Assembly: GCA_947172415.1 (NCBI GenBank)
Contig: OX359194.1
Location: 2,418,001-2,482,000 of the forward strand
From: Chondrosia reniformis
Taxonomy: Eukaryota; Porifera; Demospongiae; Chondrillida; Chondrillidae
Direction of reading: 5' to 3'
Length of the DNA: 64,000 bases
Shown here: positions 1-12,700 of the stretch, one piece after another
Layout: the number at the start of each line of letters is the position of its first letter
Numbering within the stretch: the first letter of the stretch is position 1
The notes under the pieces: generated by a model
The model's database searches: none
What the model saw: only the letters and a program-made list of their open reading frames with translations
What the model was told of the DNA's origin: nothing
Program-made: the position numbers and the translations under genes

Positions 1-534
1 TCCCATTGGTTTACCTTTAAGTATTCTGTAGAACGGATATAATTGAAGATCATCTCATAGAGCTGTTATTATCAGTATTATCAGTAGCTCAATAGCCAAA
101 GGGACAATGGTCATACATATACTATGAAAGGGGAAACAGCTAATTCTAAGCACACATAGGCCAGTATTGATTTTCATTTATGAATTGAGGCCAAATTCAA
201 AGCTATACATGTTTGAGTCACATTTTTCCATCTATACAGAATCATTATTAACCGGTATACATTATTACTTGGCAGAAATCTGCCTATAGCAAATACTTAT
301 GTGTATTCCGACTGTTTGAGGCTAAATCTAATTTAGGTGTTTTTGTGATATTTATATGCCCAATGTGTAATTAAGTGAACACAACTGCTATATACATCAC
401 ATAGAGCAAAATCACTGTCTAATTTAAGTTGTCAAATGAATTCAAATTATGATGCGATCCTGTAATGAAGTACGTATGTTTATGATGTTGTAGAGTGTGT
501 AAAGCTTATCAAACAATTGCCTCTTTCTCTTCAG
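1..534. other. AT-rich stretch, no gene recognised
   Basis: No convincing coding exon is visible on either strand. It is probably the intron that precedes the VWC exon at 535, because that exon begins in the middle of a codon and needs an upstream exon outside the window. Confidence 0.5.
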
Positions 535-1257
535 TTCCAGCTTGTAATAGACAGAATGATGGCCAAAGAGTATTAATCGATAATGGCTGTAGAGCGTGCA
601 CTTGTAGGGTAAGTACATGTGTAGGGTATATGTTAGTGTGTTGTGCACTGTAATTTAAAGTTCATATAGTAGATGCCTGGCCTGCACTTCTAATTTAACC
701 AATATGTTATGTACGTACGTATTTCTATAGATGGTAATCAATCATGACAATTTCTAGTGTAATGTACGTATAGATATACTGTAGTAGAATTGACATTTAT
801 AATATAATTTAACCTCAAGGTATATATGTATATACGGATTAGGTATGCCTAAACCTAAGCCATGCAATGTTGTTGTATAGAACCACATCCCAGTTACATT
901 TTGTGTACTACATAAATGTATCTATGAAATCAAAACTTTCAGTTTTTTTGCTGTACAAACAATCCTTGTTGCAACTATCCCCCTAAAATCGTATAGTATT
1001 CATTGACGTTGCTAAGGGAGAGTCAGTAGACATATTTATTATTTTCTCACAACAGCTTGCATTACTCAACTCTATTGATATGATCCATTGATTCAATACC
1101 CACTTTTTGTTAAATTTAGAACAGGGATTGGACCTGTCTCGACCCTCTGGAGTGTGCTCCTTTGGACTGTGAGGAGAAGGACCAAGTGTACAACCCGGGA
1201 GTGTGTTGTCCTGAATGCAGGAGCAATGAAGTACTTAATTTGATTGCACTCAGATAG
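535..1257 (+). CDS. C-terminal exons of a von Willebrand factor C (VWC) domain protein, partial
   Basis: Two exons are visible, 535..608 and 1120..1257. The first follows a ctcttcag acceptor and ends at a gtaagt donor; the second follows tttag and runs to TAG at 1255-1257. Reading phases agree: the first exon starts with two bases of a split codon and ends in phase 0. Together they give a cysteine-spaced module, CNRQNDGQRVL then GCRACTC in exon 1, and C-x4-C-x4-C followed by GVCCPEC in exon 2. This is the usual VWC signature, ending in CCxxC, found in chordin-like and other extracellular BMP-binding or matrix proteins. Eleven residues follow the last cysteine. The N-terminal part, including any signal peptide, lies off the left edge, so the protein type cannot be named. 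The domain is known to be secreted; a role in signalling is inference. Confidence 0.7.
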
Positions 1258-2426
1258 TGTGTAAACTAATGTAAAGTAGTTAATTTCTCCAAAATATACC
1301 TAATTACCCCACTCACAAGATTGCACAAGGGTTATGTGATACCCTCTATATGTCAATCAGTCTGTCATCCGCAAAATTGTTAGACAGGCAATTGAGAGCA
1401 ATTTGCAACTCTGTGCTGAATGTCAATGATGAAAATCAACTTTTTAACAGTACTTCCGAAGCGCTATGTTGACTGGTATTTACAGTAATTTCTTTCTTAA
1501 GAGGTACTGCTGTGGTCCGCCATTTTGTTTTGTATACTATACACAGGAGATAGACAGCTGTACTTGCTACCTTTTTAGGCTCATCTATACTGTCACACCC
1601 ATTGCACGGGGTCTGTGCTGAATAAGCACTCTTTTTCATTCATGTAAATGTAATCTTACTTAAAGTTGTAGTACATACATCTTGATGATTTATTATGTAC
1701 AAATCATAACCTGTAACAATTGAATCATAACTGTTTCCTCATTTAGGGCTATATGTTATTTAATGAATAGTACATTTTCAAATCTAAATGACTGTATATA
1801 CTAACCTATTTATTGCATGAATGCACAAACCCTATAAAAGCTAAAACTCCATTTGATAAAAAAACAGCCATTTTTTAATCCTTACTGTACTCTTTGATAT
1901 TACAATATTTAATTACTGTCTCTTTGTGATTTAAGTTTTGACATTTTCTCTGTCTATAGATAATAGGCAGCAGCAATGTCTGTTGGTGAATTGGATTACA
2001 GTCACACACTATAACATCCTAAACCATCTGCTGATACATGCATGCATGACAGAATTGTAATGATATATTATTTATCATTTTTGAGTGTTGTTTAATTCCA
2101 ATGCATTAGCTCACACAATAACTCTTAAACTTTTTCAAGCATATATTTACACATGCATCTCAGTTTTTGTAGGCAATTTTTTTCAGGTGTGTACATTTGA
2201 TTTTATAGCTCTGAATAATAATCGTAGCCTCCAATTTAATGTCTAATGTCTGCAATAATATGCAGGATCTCTGTTTGTTTGCAATCCTATAATTCGGATC
2301 GGGTGCCATCGACCTCAAATTATCGTTACCCCGACGTATATACTATATAGGTATATGCTTATTTTAGCATTTTAGCCGATTCGTTCTTACTTCGAATTCC
2401 GTTATATATGTTCGAATACGCCATTT
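1258..2426. other. Intergenic, no gene seen
   Basis: AT-rich sequence between the VWC gene stop and the Death-NB-ARC gene. No exon, RNA gene or clear transposon end was recognised. The last 150 bases are richer in CpG and probably hold the promoter of the downstream gene. Confidence 0.45.
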
Positions 2427-2504
2427 TTGCTACGGAAGTATGCGTATGTCGTGCTGAACAGGAAGTACCGCGCCCATAGGGCCTGTGCACGAGGGAACGT
2501 ACAA

Positions 2505-5500
2505 ATGAATGAAGAGGTCGTGCTTCAGTTCTACCCAAGCGCCTGCTCTGATATACCCTGCCACAGACTGCCGTTTAGTGTTCACAAATCACTATGCAAC
2601 CTTCTGGATGGAGAAAATGAAGATTGGAAAAGGCTGGCGGAAACTATAGATCCTTCACTGAATTTTGAGGAAATTAAAAACAAGGCCAGAATCTCTGGTA
2701 ATGCACTTATACCGCATAAAAGGCCAAATGATGATAGCGAAGGCAGTTGTACTACCGTATTACTTGAAGAATTGTGGAGTAAACAAGAAATGACAGTTGG
2801 GGATTTGAGCAGTCTTTTGCAGGCTAAAGGAAATCTGGTCCCAGTGAAGAAAGTTCTTGAAAGATTTCTAAAAAGGAAAGCCAAAGAGGAAATTGATAAA
2901 ACAGATGACCCAAGAGAAATAGCAAGAGTGAGTGCTTGTGTGAAATTTGGGACGTTTTAGTCCATTTTCTATCAGAAAGTATGGCCGCAAAAAAACATGG
3001 CCGCCCTATTCAATGTATTATTATATACTGTAGACTAACCATTTAAAAAGCACATATAGTGACTGCTATTCTTTATGGCTCCCATATACATTATTAACTC
3101 TAAATAATTCTGTGCCCTCTATGCACCAGCCGGTAGACATGCCAGTTAGTATAGTGCTGGAATTTCTTTCTTGTTTGTAGGTAAGACCAGCCTATCTTAT
3201 CCGCAGACCTCAGCATAAAGTACTGGAAAGAAAGGAGTTTATCAAGCTTATAGATGAAAGTTTTCATAAGCAAGGAAAAGGAACCCACAAGCGATATCAG
3301 ACTCCGACTGTAGTTATTCAGGCTGACCCAGGTTATGGAAAAAGTCAGGTTGCCAGACAATATGGTGAATGGTACTACAAAGATCGTGCTTTAAAGGGAT
3401 TTCCCCCATTTGTGTATACCCTGCATGCTGGTAACCTGGCAGAACTGTACCAATCCTATCTGGAATTGACTAAGGTATTTGATGTTGATGACCCGCAGTC
3501 TACAGTGAATGTGAGTGGGGACCTTCATGATAAGCTTTGTGCTTTAGTTGCAAAAGTGGCTCCAAAGCTTAGTAGCCTGGAATCGCCTGGCTGGCTAATC
3601 ATTGTTGATAATTTGATGAACTGGAAGGAAGATGAGAAGAACAAAGATAAAAATATTCTCAACTATATCCCTTATTACGGAAACGAGAGGTCAACGACCT
3701 GGGGTCAAGGCAGAGTCCTGATAACCACCCAGTACAAGGAAGAGTTTAAAAACAGCATACCTACAAAGAAGCTGGAACTTAATGTGAAGGAGGCTGTGAG
3801 TCTTGTGCAGTTGGTAGTTGATGAGAAAGGTGGCAAAGAGAGTCAAGAAGAAAGAGAGGAGCTAGAGAACATTGTGCAGAAACTATCATGCATTCCCTTG
3901 GCTTTGGTGTCCGCAGCTGTGTACAAAAAAGCCATGACTGATTCAAGTATGAAATACTCGTGGAAGAAATATTCAACGGATATTGAAAAGTCCACAGGGT
4001 CTTTGAAGATTGGAATAAGTACTAGAAAAAGCGAAGATAACAATTACATCGCTGCTGTAAAACTAGCTCTTGAAAAAGTAGCCGAAAATGATTCTCTAAT
4101 CAGAGGCTGTTTTATAGTTCTAACTAAATGCAGCTTCAAGCAAATTCCGTTAGAGATGTTGACGCGATTCATCAGGGAAACGCCATTCATTAAAACACTC
4201 TTGGAAAGAGAAGATTCAGACGAGTTTGTGCTAGAGAAACTAAGAAAATGTCAGTTAATCACTATTCCATTAGCTAAGCATGACCCGATTCTTCTTGACC
4301 TTCATCAAGTAACACACAAGACCCTCTGTGATGAAGTTGTACCAGAAATTATCCCTCTTAGGCTACCTAAGCCAGCCTTGGATATCCTTTTTCCAATGAT
4401 GACTACTATGGTTGAATACTACAGAGACCTTCAAAAGAGCAAGAAAATTTTGCATCTGAGGTACCTAGAATCTCACCTCTTTACACTCGGAGAGTCAGCA
4501 AATAAGTCCTTTGATGACATTCAAGGTACTGATCCTGATGTGCAATATGATAAAGATTGGAAGAATCTTCCAGAAATCCTGTTCATGTTTATAGAGAACA
4601 GCCAGATGTCCCCAAATCCAGTTGAAAAGGTGAAAGAAGCAATGGATCACTGCATGTCAAGCGCAAGGCAACTCCGTGTCAAGGGAATTGTGACCACGTT
4701 ACGTTTTGCACACTATCAATCTGGACAGTGTGGTTTCAAGGCTGCCATATGTGAAGAAGAAGATGCAAGGGAGATTGGCTATGAAGCATTAGAGTTGATG
4801 AAGAAGTCTGAAAAGGAAAAGTTGAGCTTGCAGGGTAAACAGGAATGCAGTGAAGCGGACAGGGAAATTGCTGAAGAAATTTCTTATGCTCTACAATCAC
4901 TTTCTTGGCATTTTGGGCCAGAGGTGGACAAGGGAATTAAAACTATCAAAGAAAATCTTTCTTACGTAGAAAAAGGCTTTGGAAAGAACAGCACAAAATA
5001 TGCCCTGAGTCTGTTTCAGTTGGCAGAATTAGTTAAAAAAAAGGATCGTGCTGAAGCCAGAAGGTTATTGGACGAGTCCATAGCCATCCTAGAACAGAGT
5101 CCGGAAATCAGTCAAACGTTGGCCACTGCTTACAGCTATTATGCTAGATTTCTACTCAAGTCCTACTCATCAGGTGACATTAGCCTAGCTACCAAGTCAC
5201 TTGAGCATGCTATCTACATCTTGAAAGTTTTAAACTGCAGTGACACCATGGGTAGCATAAGTCTTCATTCCAGTCTGGCAAGGGCACATATGATGTCGTT
5301 TCGACCACAACTGGCCATTAACACTGTTGAGCCATGTCTTTCAACAGTTACAAACCATTATTACCACAGAAAAGATGTAGAGTGGAGACTTCGAATGGCG
5401 CTGTCTGTCTCCTACTTAATGAAGGGCCATCTCTCTGAAAGTCTGGAAAATTTCAAAAAAGTTGCAGATTTACAAGAAAACCATGATTTCTACGTAAGCA

Positions 5501-5643
5501 GAGCTGATCGAAAGTTCATAGGGGTGACAATTGCAATCCTGAATCCTCTTTGTATGGCCTCACAAGTAACGTCTGCAGCCGTAAGAGGGTGTTTACGGTG
5601 CTTAAGGTGGAGACCATGGGCAACTAATGAAATTGGAAACTAA
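2505..5643 (+). CDS. Death domain - NB-ARC - TPR protein (Apaf/NLR-like STAND receptor)
   Basis: Two coding exons, 2505..2927 and 3181..5643, joined in phase 0 (donor gtgagt, acceptor ttgtag), give 961 residues. I use the ATG at 2505; the frame is open further upstream but only from a TTG. Residues about 22-125 form a death domain of MyD88/IRAK type (LPFSVHKSL, DWKRLAE, LLEELW, VGDLSSLL). Residues about 160-530 form an NB-ARC ATPase: P-loop DPGYGKS with K195 (the usual first glycine is missing), Walker B LIIVDN with D284, sensor-like RVLITT, a GLPL equivalent CIPLAL near 378, and an MHD-like LHQVTH near 516. The rest, about 600-930, is helical with TPR-like repeats. No LRR is present. In this family the C-terminal repeats sense, NB-ARC oligomerises on ATP, and the death domain recruits partners; an immune or apoptotic role here is inference. 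Confidence 0.82.
2982..3009. repeat. Short shared repeat edge (aaaaacatggccgccctat)
   Basis: The 19-base string aaaaacatggccgccctat lies in the intron of the Death-NB-ARC gene and recurs at the right edge of the window (about 63976-63996), in both cases after a tract of a. It is probably the end of an interspersed element; the rest of the element was not delimited. Confidence 0.4.
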
Positions 5644-6712
5644 CTTCACAGCATTTAAATACATGCACTTTACTTTTACCAACTGGATTATCATTAACCA
5701 TTTGAAGTATACGTACGTATATATTATCACTTAACCCAAAACAAATAGTGCTTGGACACTTTTGTAACATGCAACATGCACTTACATGATCATTGGGTTC
5801 CTAGCTATTGTGAGTACGTGTATATATATATTAAAATTATTATTATAATTTGCATGAAGCTATATAGGGATGATGTAACATACAGTCAAGATAAGACTTG
5901 CAATCGGCTGGTAGCTGTAATGTAATGTACATATGTATGTACATCTCCCAGTGAATATATACCGTATTATCTCTAATGTAAGCCCAGGTCTCTAATACAA
6001 GCTCGTCTCCAATAGAAGCCCACCTTTACGAGTTATATTGAAAAATAGAAACCCAGTCCCCAATATAAGCCCACTGACACACTACTAAAGTACTTAAAAC
6101 ATGCTACTCTCTATACATAGTTTATGTGCAAATTGTTCCAACAAGTTGATTTACCAATATAAATTGAAGGGTTGTGAAAATAAAAGCCCCAGTCTCTAAT
6201 AAAAGCCCAGGAAGAGAGAAGTTTGAAAAAATACAAGCCTCAGGCTTATATTAGAGATAATAATGTATTCACTCTTAAAGTTATACATGTGAACATATAT
6301 AATACATAATACATGGTACGTTGCCATGCCCAAAAAATGCAGGTAAGTTGTGGTATGTTTGTGACAAAAATATCTTAGGCAATCACCATAGTTAGTGTCT
6401 CTCTTACAACATCACCTTAGGATAGCATACACTATCCAACCAGCCTTAAAACTTCACTATTATAATTCACTCTAACAGGTGCTACTAATTATAAAGGTTC
6501 TCGTTGCAAGTACAGACAAATTCATTAATTATAAATTCAAAGATTTGACTGCATGAGTATGTACACGTACGTACAAATTCACATAAAAGAACACACTAAT
6601 TAGATAAGTCCACCTAACTGGGTGCAAATTCAGTAAATACATAACTTCCTTAAGATACACATGTAACAATTATAATAAAAATTGTTAACTGGTGTTTACA
6701 TGCAGTGGACAG
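5644..6712. other. Intergenic region between converging genes
   Basis: It lies between the stop of the Death-NB-ARC-TPR gene (+) and the polyadenylation signal of the SAPS gene (-), so two genes converge on it. Apart from the MITE at 5965-6262 it is AT-rich with scattered tacgtacg-type motifs and no recognised gene. Confidence 0.5.
5965..6262. mobile_element. MITE with about 20-bp terminal inverted repeats
   Basis: The left end (tattatctctaatgtaagcc) and the reverse complement of the right end (tattatctctaatataagcc) match at 19 of 20 positions. The interior carries several degenerate copies of a motif like ctctaatacaagcccag. There is no coding capacity, so this is a non-autonomous DNA element about 298 bp long. 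Target-site duplications are not clear in the AT-rich flanks. Confidence 0.7.
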
Positions 6713-6718
6713 TTTATT
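6713..6718 (-). terminator. Polyadenylation signal of the SAPS gene
   Basis: AATAAA on the minus strand, about 62 bases past the stop codon at 6780. It supports the choice of 6780..6840 as the last coding exon. Confidence 0.55.
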
Positions 6719-6779
6719 TATCAGATAAGGGGATACATTTATATTATTAATAAATTCATGACATCTAGTGCATTAAGAA

Positions 6780-9700
6780 CTACATTACATTCCTTTGTGT
6801 TTCTTGTTCAAACTGGTGACAAGCATCTTTAGCTGATTGTCTATGGGACAAAGTAAAGATATGGAGCAATGCTTAGAGGGTATGACGCAATACTGAGAGG
6901 GTATGATGCAATATTGAGAGGGTATGATGCAATATTGAGAGATGATGCATTATTGAGAGTATGATGCATTACTGAGAGGTTATGACGCAATGCTGAGAGG
7001 CACTGATGCAATGCTGAGAGGCACTGATGCAATACTGAGAAGATATGATGCAATGCTGACACTTTAAGAGCCTTTGCAGACACAAGGGGCTACAATCAAC
7101 TGTCCTTTCTCAAAATGGTACAACTTGCTTACCTAATTTTCTCTAAGTCTTCTTGGTCTACTGAGGAAGGATCATTTGGTCTACTTAACAGTCCTTTTGA
7201 TAGAAAACTAGGAAAAAAGGCAAATTCATGAGGTACACATACGTAGGGTAGGTAAAAGCATGACCATTAAGCTATAATCTCTACCCACAGCGGAAGCAGG
7301 GATAATGTGCTATAATCTATGCCCACAGCGGAAGCAGGGATAATGTGCTATAATCTATGCCCACAGCAGAAGCAGGGATAATGTGCTATAATCTATGCCC
7401 ATAGTGGAAGCAGGGATAATGTGCTATAATCTATGCCCACAGCAGCAGCAGGGATGATGTGCTATAGTCTATGCCCACAGCGGAAGCAGGGATGATGTGC
7501 CCAAACTTATGAAAGTGATGTGTATGGTCAAGTTACTTAAATCAATCACATGATCACTGTCTTGTTTCAATACACTTTTCAGATGCATTAGTCACACTCG
7601 TTTGCAATCACTGCCATTCCTAGTTTTAATTCATTTTTGAATAGTTAACTTGTATGTACGTACACAGGAATACCTAATATGGTTCGGAACACAACACTTA
7701 CTTGTAGTTGTCATCCAAACCCCCATCATCACTGTCATAATCTGCAGGCATAAAGTCAAAATCTTCTTCAAAGTTGCCGCCAATATCTTTAACGGATGGT
7801 CCATTCATTAGGGGTGGTTCCAAATCATCCTCTCCATCAACCGGAGTCCCCAGATCCTCCCCAAGGCCAGGAGGTGTTTGTTCAGTCCTCTGTGCCGCTC
7901 TCTCACTTTCTGTAGCTAATTCTTGTGGTTTGTCAACAGCAAGAGTGATGGTTTCATCTTTTTCAGCAGCTTGAGCTACTTTGACTTCAGACTCCTTGTT
8001 TAACACCTTAGCAACTGGTTCCGCCTTTTCCTTTTCCTCTGAGCTTGGCTCTTCACTATCTATTTTTACCTTATCCACTAATTTCGTAGCTTGTACAAGC
8101 TGCTGGTCTTCAATGTCTTCCTGTTTTGTTACTTCTTGACTTACATTCTGCTGAGAGTGATCGTCTTCCTGCTGAGAGTGATTGTCTTCCTGCTGAGAGT
8201 GATCGCCTTCCTGCTGAGAGTGATCGTCTTTTTGTTGAGAGTGATTGTCTTCCTGTTGAGAGTGATCGTCTTCCTGTTGAGAGTGATCGTCTTCCTGTTG
8301 AGAGCTATTAATTTCTTGTCTGAGATGATCCTCCTGTTGAAAAACATCTATATCCTGTGCAGAGTGATCCCCTTCTTGTTGAGAATGATCTACTTCCTGT
8401 TTAGAATGATTAGTTTCCTGTTGAAAAATATCCAACACTGGCTTTGAACTATCTTGCTCCTGCTGTACATGATCTTCTTTCCGTTTAGACTGGTCTTCTT
8501 GCTGTTCAACTTGCTCCTTGTCAACAGACTCAGTTTCTTGTGGAAGAACTCTCGCCCCATCCAGAACAGTTTCACCTTCAGAATCACTCCCAGAAAGCAG
8601 AAGTGTAACTCCCTCACTAGCTAAGTCTACATCCTTTGTTTTGCTGCATTAATACCAACAAATAAGTCACATATTGTAATCTATATCTATACAAACATTA
8701 AGACCACAGCCATCCCAAAATAACCTTCATTTGGTGTCACCAGCTTACCTGTTACCATCAGCAGTATCGGTCCCATCTTTGTTGTTATTAAGTGCTTGAT
8801 TGAAGGTGGCCCAGGCATCATCCTTCTGAGCTGGACCTTCTTCCTCTTTGGTCCAATCAAACCCTCCTCCCACCACTGGCTTAGTGTCATCATTGTCGCT
8901 GTCGCTGTCACTATCAACATTGTCCAGCCAATTTCTATTAGGCACTGTTGGTGCTGTGAATATGCAGAAGAAGAATAACTTTAACAATACTGCTCCTTGT
9001 AGGGATATACAGGAATGGTTAAGTCAGGTTTTATATTACTTAATGGGACAGGCAAATAACCTAATACTATCAGAAACTCAATGCCATTAGACTGAGAGAC
9101 AATTTGAAAAATTAGAAAAAGGACATTTCATGGAATCCAATTGAAGGATTAGAATATGAAGAAGACATACCAGAGAATAGAAAACATTGAGATGAGAAGG
9201 GATAGAAATTTTAGATTACTAAAATCCCTGTTATTGATTAATCAGGAGGATGTAGGCTTAAAAGTAGCCTTTAAATTAATTCAATATGCTAATTACAAAT
9301 AGATACAGTCTGTACCTCCATCATCCAGACCAGCTTTGCTGAGATCGTGGTGTGTGGTTGTGTCAATGTAGCCCGAAGGATATGTTGTCTGTGGAAGGTA
9401 CATTTGTTGACGATTCAGTGGTGATGGTAAATCCTCTTCATCGCTGCTTGAAAAGGAGTTCTTCAAACCTACGTAAACATCAAATAGGATATTAAGCAAT
9501 GTATGTACGTACGTAACTATTCTCAAGGTACGTAGGTACATATACTGTACGTATGTTACAAAGTCACACAAAAGTATCTGGTAAAATAACCGAGATAAAA
9601 GTAGAGTTGAATACATTAAACAAGAAAGATTGCATTGAAGAAATACAAATTAACAATACTGTATACATATAACACTATACGTATGTACGTAGATGACTTC

Positions 9701-12700
9701 ACCACACACCTCTTTGTACCCTGAGCCCATCAAAGGCGCTGTCATTTTCTTCATCACTGCTTGAATATGCCACACCACTATAATGAGATGCAAATCAATA
9801 AAAAGGTACTGAAGCTATTCAAATGCAGCTTTGCATATACGTACGTATTGGAAGGTACGTACATATCATAGTAAACTCCTCCTTTACACTATATCTTTTA
9901 TTCTTATCCTCCTTCCTTCCTTCCCTCTCTCACTTACTCACTGCTAATTTCAGACTCTGATCTCTCAATCACTCACCCAATTACTTCCTCACTCACTCAC
10001 TTGCTCACTCTCCCTTACTCACTCCCTCACTCTCCCATTCATACATTCACTCCCTCACTCACGCCCTCACTCTCCCACTCACTCACTCCCTCATTCTCCA
10101 ATTCACACACTCCCTCCCTCACTTACCCACTCACTCCCATATTGCTCACACTCTCCCTACTACATACGTACATACCTCCTTATTATTCTGTCAATTACAA
10201 CATTTTCATAAACTTACTTTGCAGAGGGTTCAAGTGAAGCTGTTGAAAAGGGGACTCCCTTATCGGGCCACGGGTCATCACTCTCCTCCTCCTCGTCATC
10301 GGATATGGACTCATCAAACTGCTGAATCCTAGATGTACACGCACTCTGGTACCTTAATAGTGACTCACACTACAAAATGAGAAGAAGAGGAAGATGCAGA
10401 AAAACAGCAAATGTCAATAAAATCTGATTAGAATTAAAAAGCTTGGGGACAACTCCAAAACATCATTTGCACTATTTTAACTCAAAGAAGAATGCTGCAA
10501 AGTTCACAGCATGGAAACCCTTCCTGCCTATGAATATCGTTTACTGGCAAGTGTGACATGATCATGAGAAGTGGCAAACTAACGATTTCAGTTCCACTGA
10601 CCTGCTCCTCTTCGGCTGGGGTGTCAAGGGAGATGGAGGTTGGTTTATCAAATAAATTTGAGAGAGGTTCACTGAGAGTGTCCAACAATACACTGCCAAA
10701 GTCATCATCCATGTAAGTAACAAACTGGACACTGCGATATTCTGCATACTCCTACATACGTAAGTAAGTATCATCATAAGTATCATCATAAAGAAGGAGA
10801 ATCAGTTAGAGGATGGGTCTGAGTGGAAGGGGGTGGAGCGGGTGGGTCTGAGTGGAAGGGGGTGGAGTGGGTGGGTCTGAGTGGAAGGGGGTGGAGCGGG
10901 TGGGTCTGAGTGGAAGGGGGTGGAGTGGGTGGGTCTGAGTGGAAGGGGATGGAGCGGGTGGGTCTGAGTGGAAGGGGGTGGAGCGGGTGGGTCTGAGTGG
11001 AAGGGGGTGGAGTGGGTGGGTCTGAGTGGAAGGGGGTGGAGCGGGTGGGTCTGAGTGGAAGGGGGTGGAGTGGGTGATTCTGAGTGGAAGGGGATGGAGT
11101 GGGTGGGTTTTATATAAATGTATCAGTGAGTAAAATAACTTCTAATTTAGCTAGACTCAATCAAGTTGTGTCACTATTCTTACTCTTTCAAGTGAACCAG
11201 CAACACTTAGTGAGCCTTGAGTCTCAAAGTCATCTTCGCTGTCATCAAAAGAACTAGTTAGAGCTCTCTGCCCGCCCAGGTTTGCCTCATTGCGTCGATT
11301 GTTCTCAGCTAGTGGTCCAGTGAGGTAGGCAGTCCAATGCTTCCATACTTCCTCTCCACTGGCTGTAGGTCACATGACAGGAAATGAAAAAATGTTACAC
11401 AATACAGGAAACAAATAGTTATGAGCAGAACATACATATAATAAAGGTATCCAGTAAATATGATAAAAAGTTTTAAGAAGAATGTACATTCACATAACCA
11501 TACGACTATTAACTGCTACACTGCGTAAGATTAACAAGACTAGTCAAACAACTAGATAAATAGACAAGTACCTACGTACGTATGTAAATACATATTACAA
11601 TAACATGTGTGTCTAACACATTCCATAATTACTACTATTCTACTCTTCCACTGCCAGCAACAAGCAACAGAAAGGAAAGGAGTGTCATCAGTATATATCT
11701 TTCTGTACACATACGTACGTATGTATGTATAATACAAACACAATTTATGGTAACTCACAGTTCTGTACAAGATCTCTTAGCTGCGGATTGCTATCATGCC
11801 ACTTCTGAACAGAATTGACAATCTTAATTAAGTGACCCATGTAACCTTGACGATGACCTCCAGCTTCACTACAAGTGAATAAAGGACAAGTACTCATAAA
11901 TTGTTGACTTAATCTAGAGGAATGGTTGTAGAGATTTCCATTGGCCAGTACTCACATCATCTCATCATTCTTCTTGTGGCCGTCCAGCAGCCTCTGCAAC
12001 AAGTTACATTGTTGAAAGAGCTACACAGAGAAAACATGTATGACCCATTATGGAGAACCTCAAATAGGCAAACGGCTCAACCATGCACTGAGCTACCAAG
12101 TTGCCATTAGGCATTTGAGATTTGGTTGTCATGATTACATTGGGCAGCTGAGACTTGGTAGTAATGGTTACATTGGGCACTTGAGACTTGGTAGTAATGG
12201 TTACATTGGGCAGTTGAGACTTGGTAGTAATGGTTACATTGGGCAGTTGAGACTTGGTAGTAATGGTTACATTGGGCAGTTGAGACTTGGTAGTAATGGT
12301 TACATTGGGCAGTTGAGACTTGGTAGTAATGGTTACATTGGGCAGTTGAGACTTGGTAGTAATGGTTACATTGGGCAGTTGGTCGTTCTACTCATTGTCA
12401 TTTGTGCACAAAACATCCATGCTCTGTAGCACCAGTCATTATGAACAAGCTTTTGCTTTAATTGAGGTACTATTCACAAGCGGAAGTTTTATTGTACACT
12501 CAAAAATTTTATTCTATTTACGTAGTTTTGGTACATACGTAATGTACATGTATAGATAGGGTCCCTTACGTGGTCTTGTATTGAGACAGAATTCTCTTGG
12601 CTGAGTTGAGGGTTATGATCATATTCCAGCACAATATTAACACACTGCAACACCTGGGTATGCAGGAAGTTGTTCCACGGGTATTGAAAGAACAGGTCCT

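Noticed and set aside
2427-2504. Upstream extension of the Death-NB-ARC protein
   Set aside because: The frame is open but begins with TTG; the first ATG in frame is at 2505, just before the death domain.
7272-7499. CRISPR array, because of regular repeats
   Set aside because: The units are directly adjacent without unique spacers and the DNA is eukaryotic with introns.
8091-8447. Plus-strand frame with repeated LLRVIVF
   Set aside because: It is the complement of the in-frame 21-bp repeat of the SAPS exon; any frame of a 21-bp repeat stays open.
10001-10237. Protein of Leu/Pro/Ser/Thr in the CT-rich tract
   Set aside because: Low-complexity pyrimidine sequence within a SAPS intron.
12040-12429. 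129-residue frame with repeated LRLGSNGYIGQ
   Set aside because: It is a 33-bp intronic minisatellite, not a gene.
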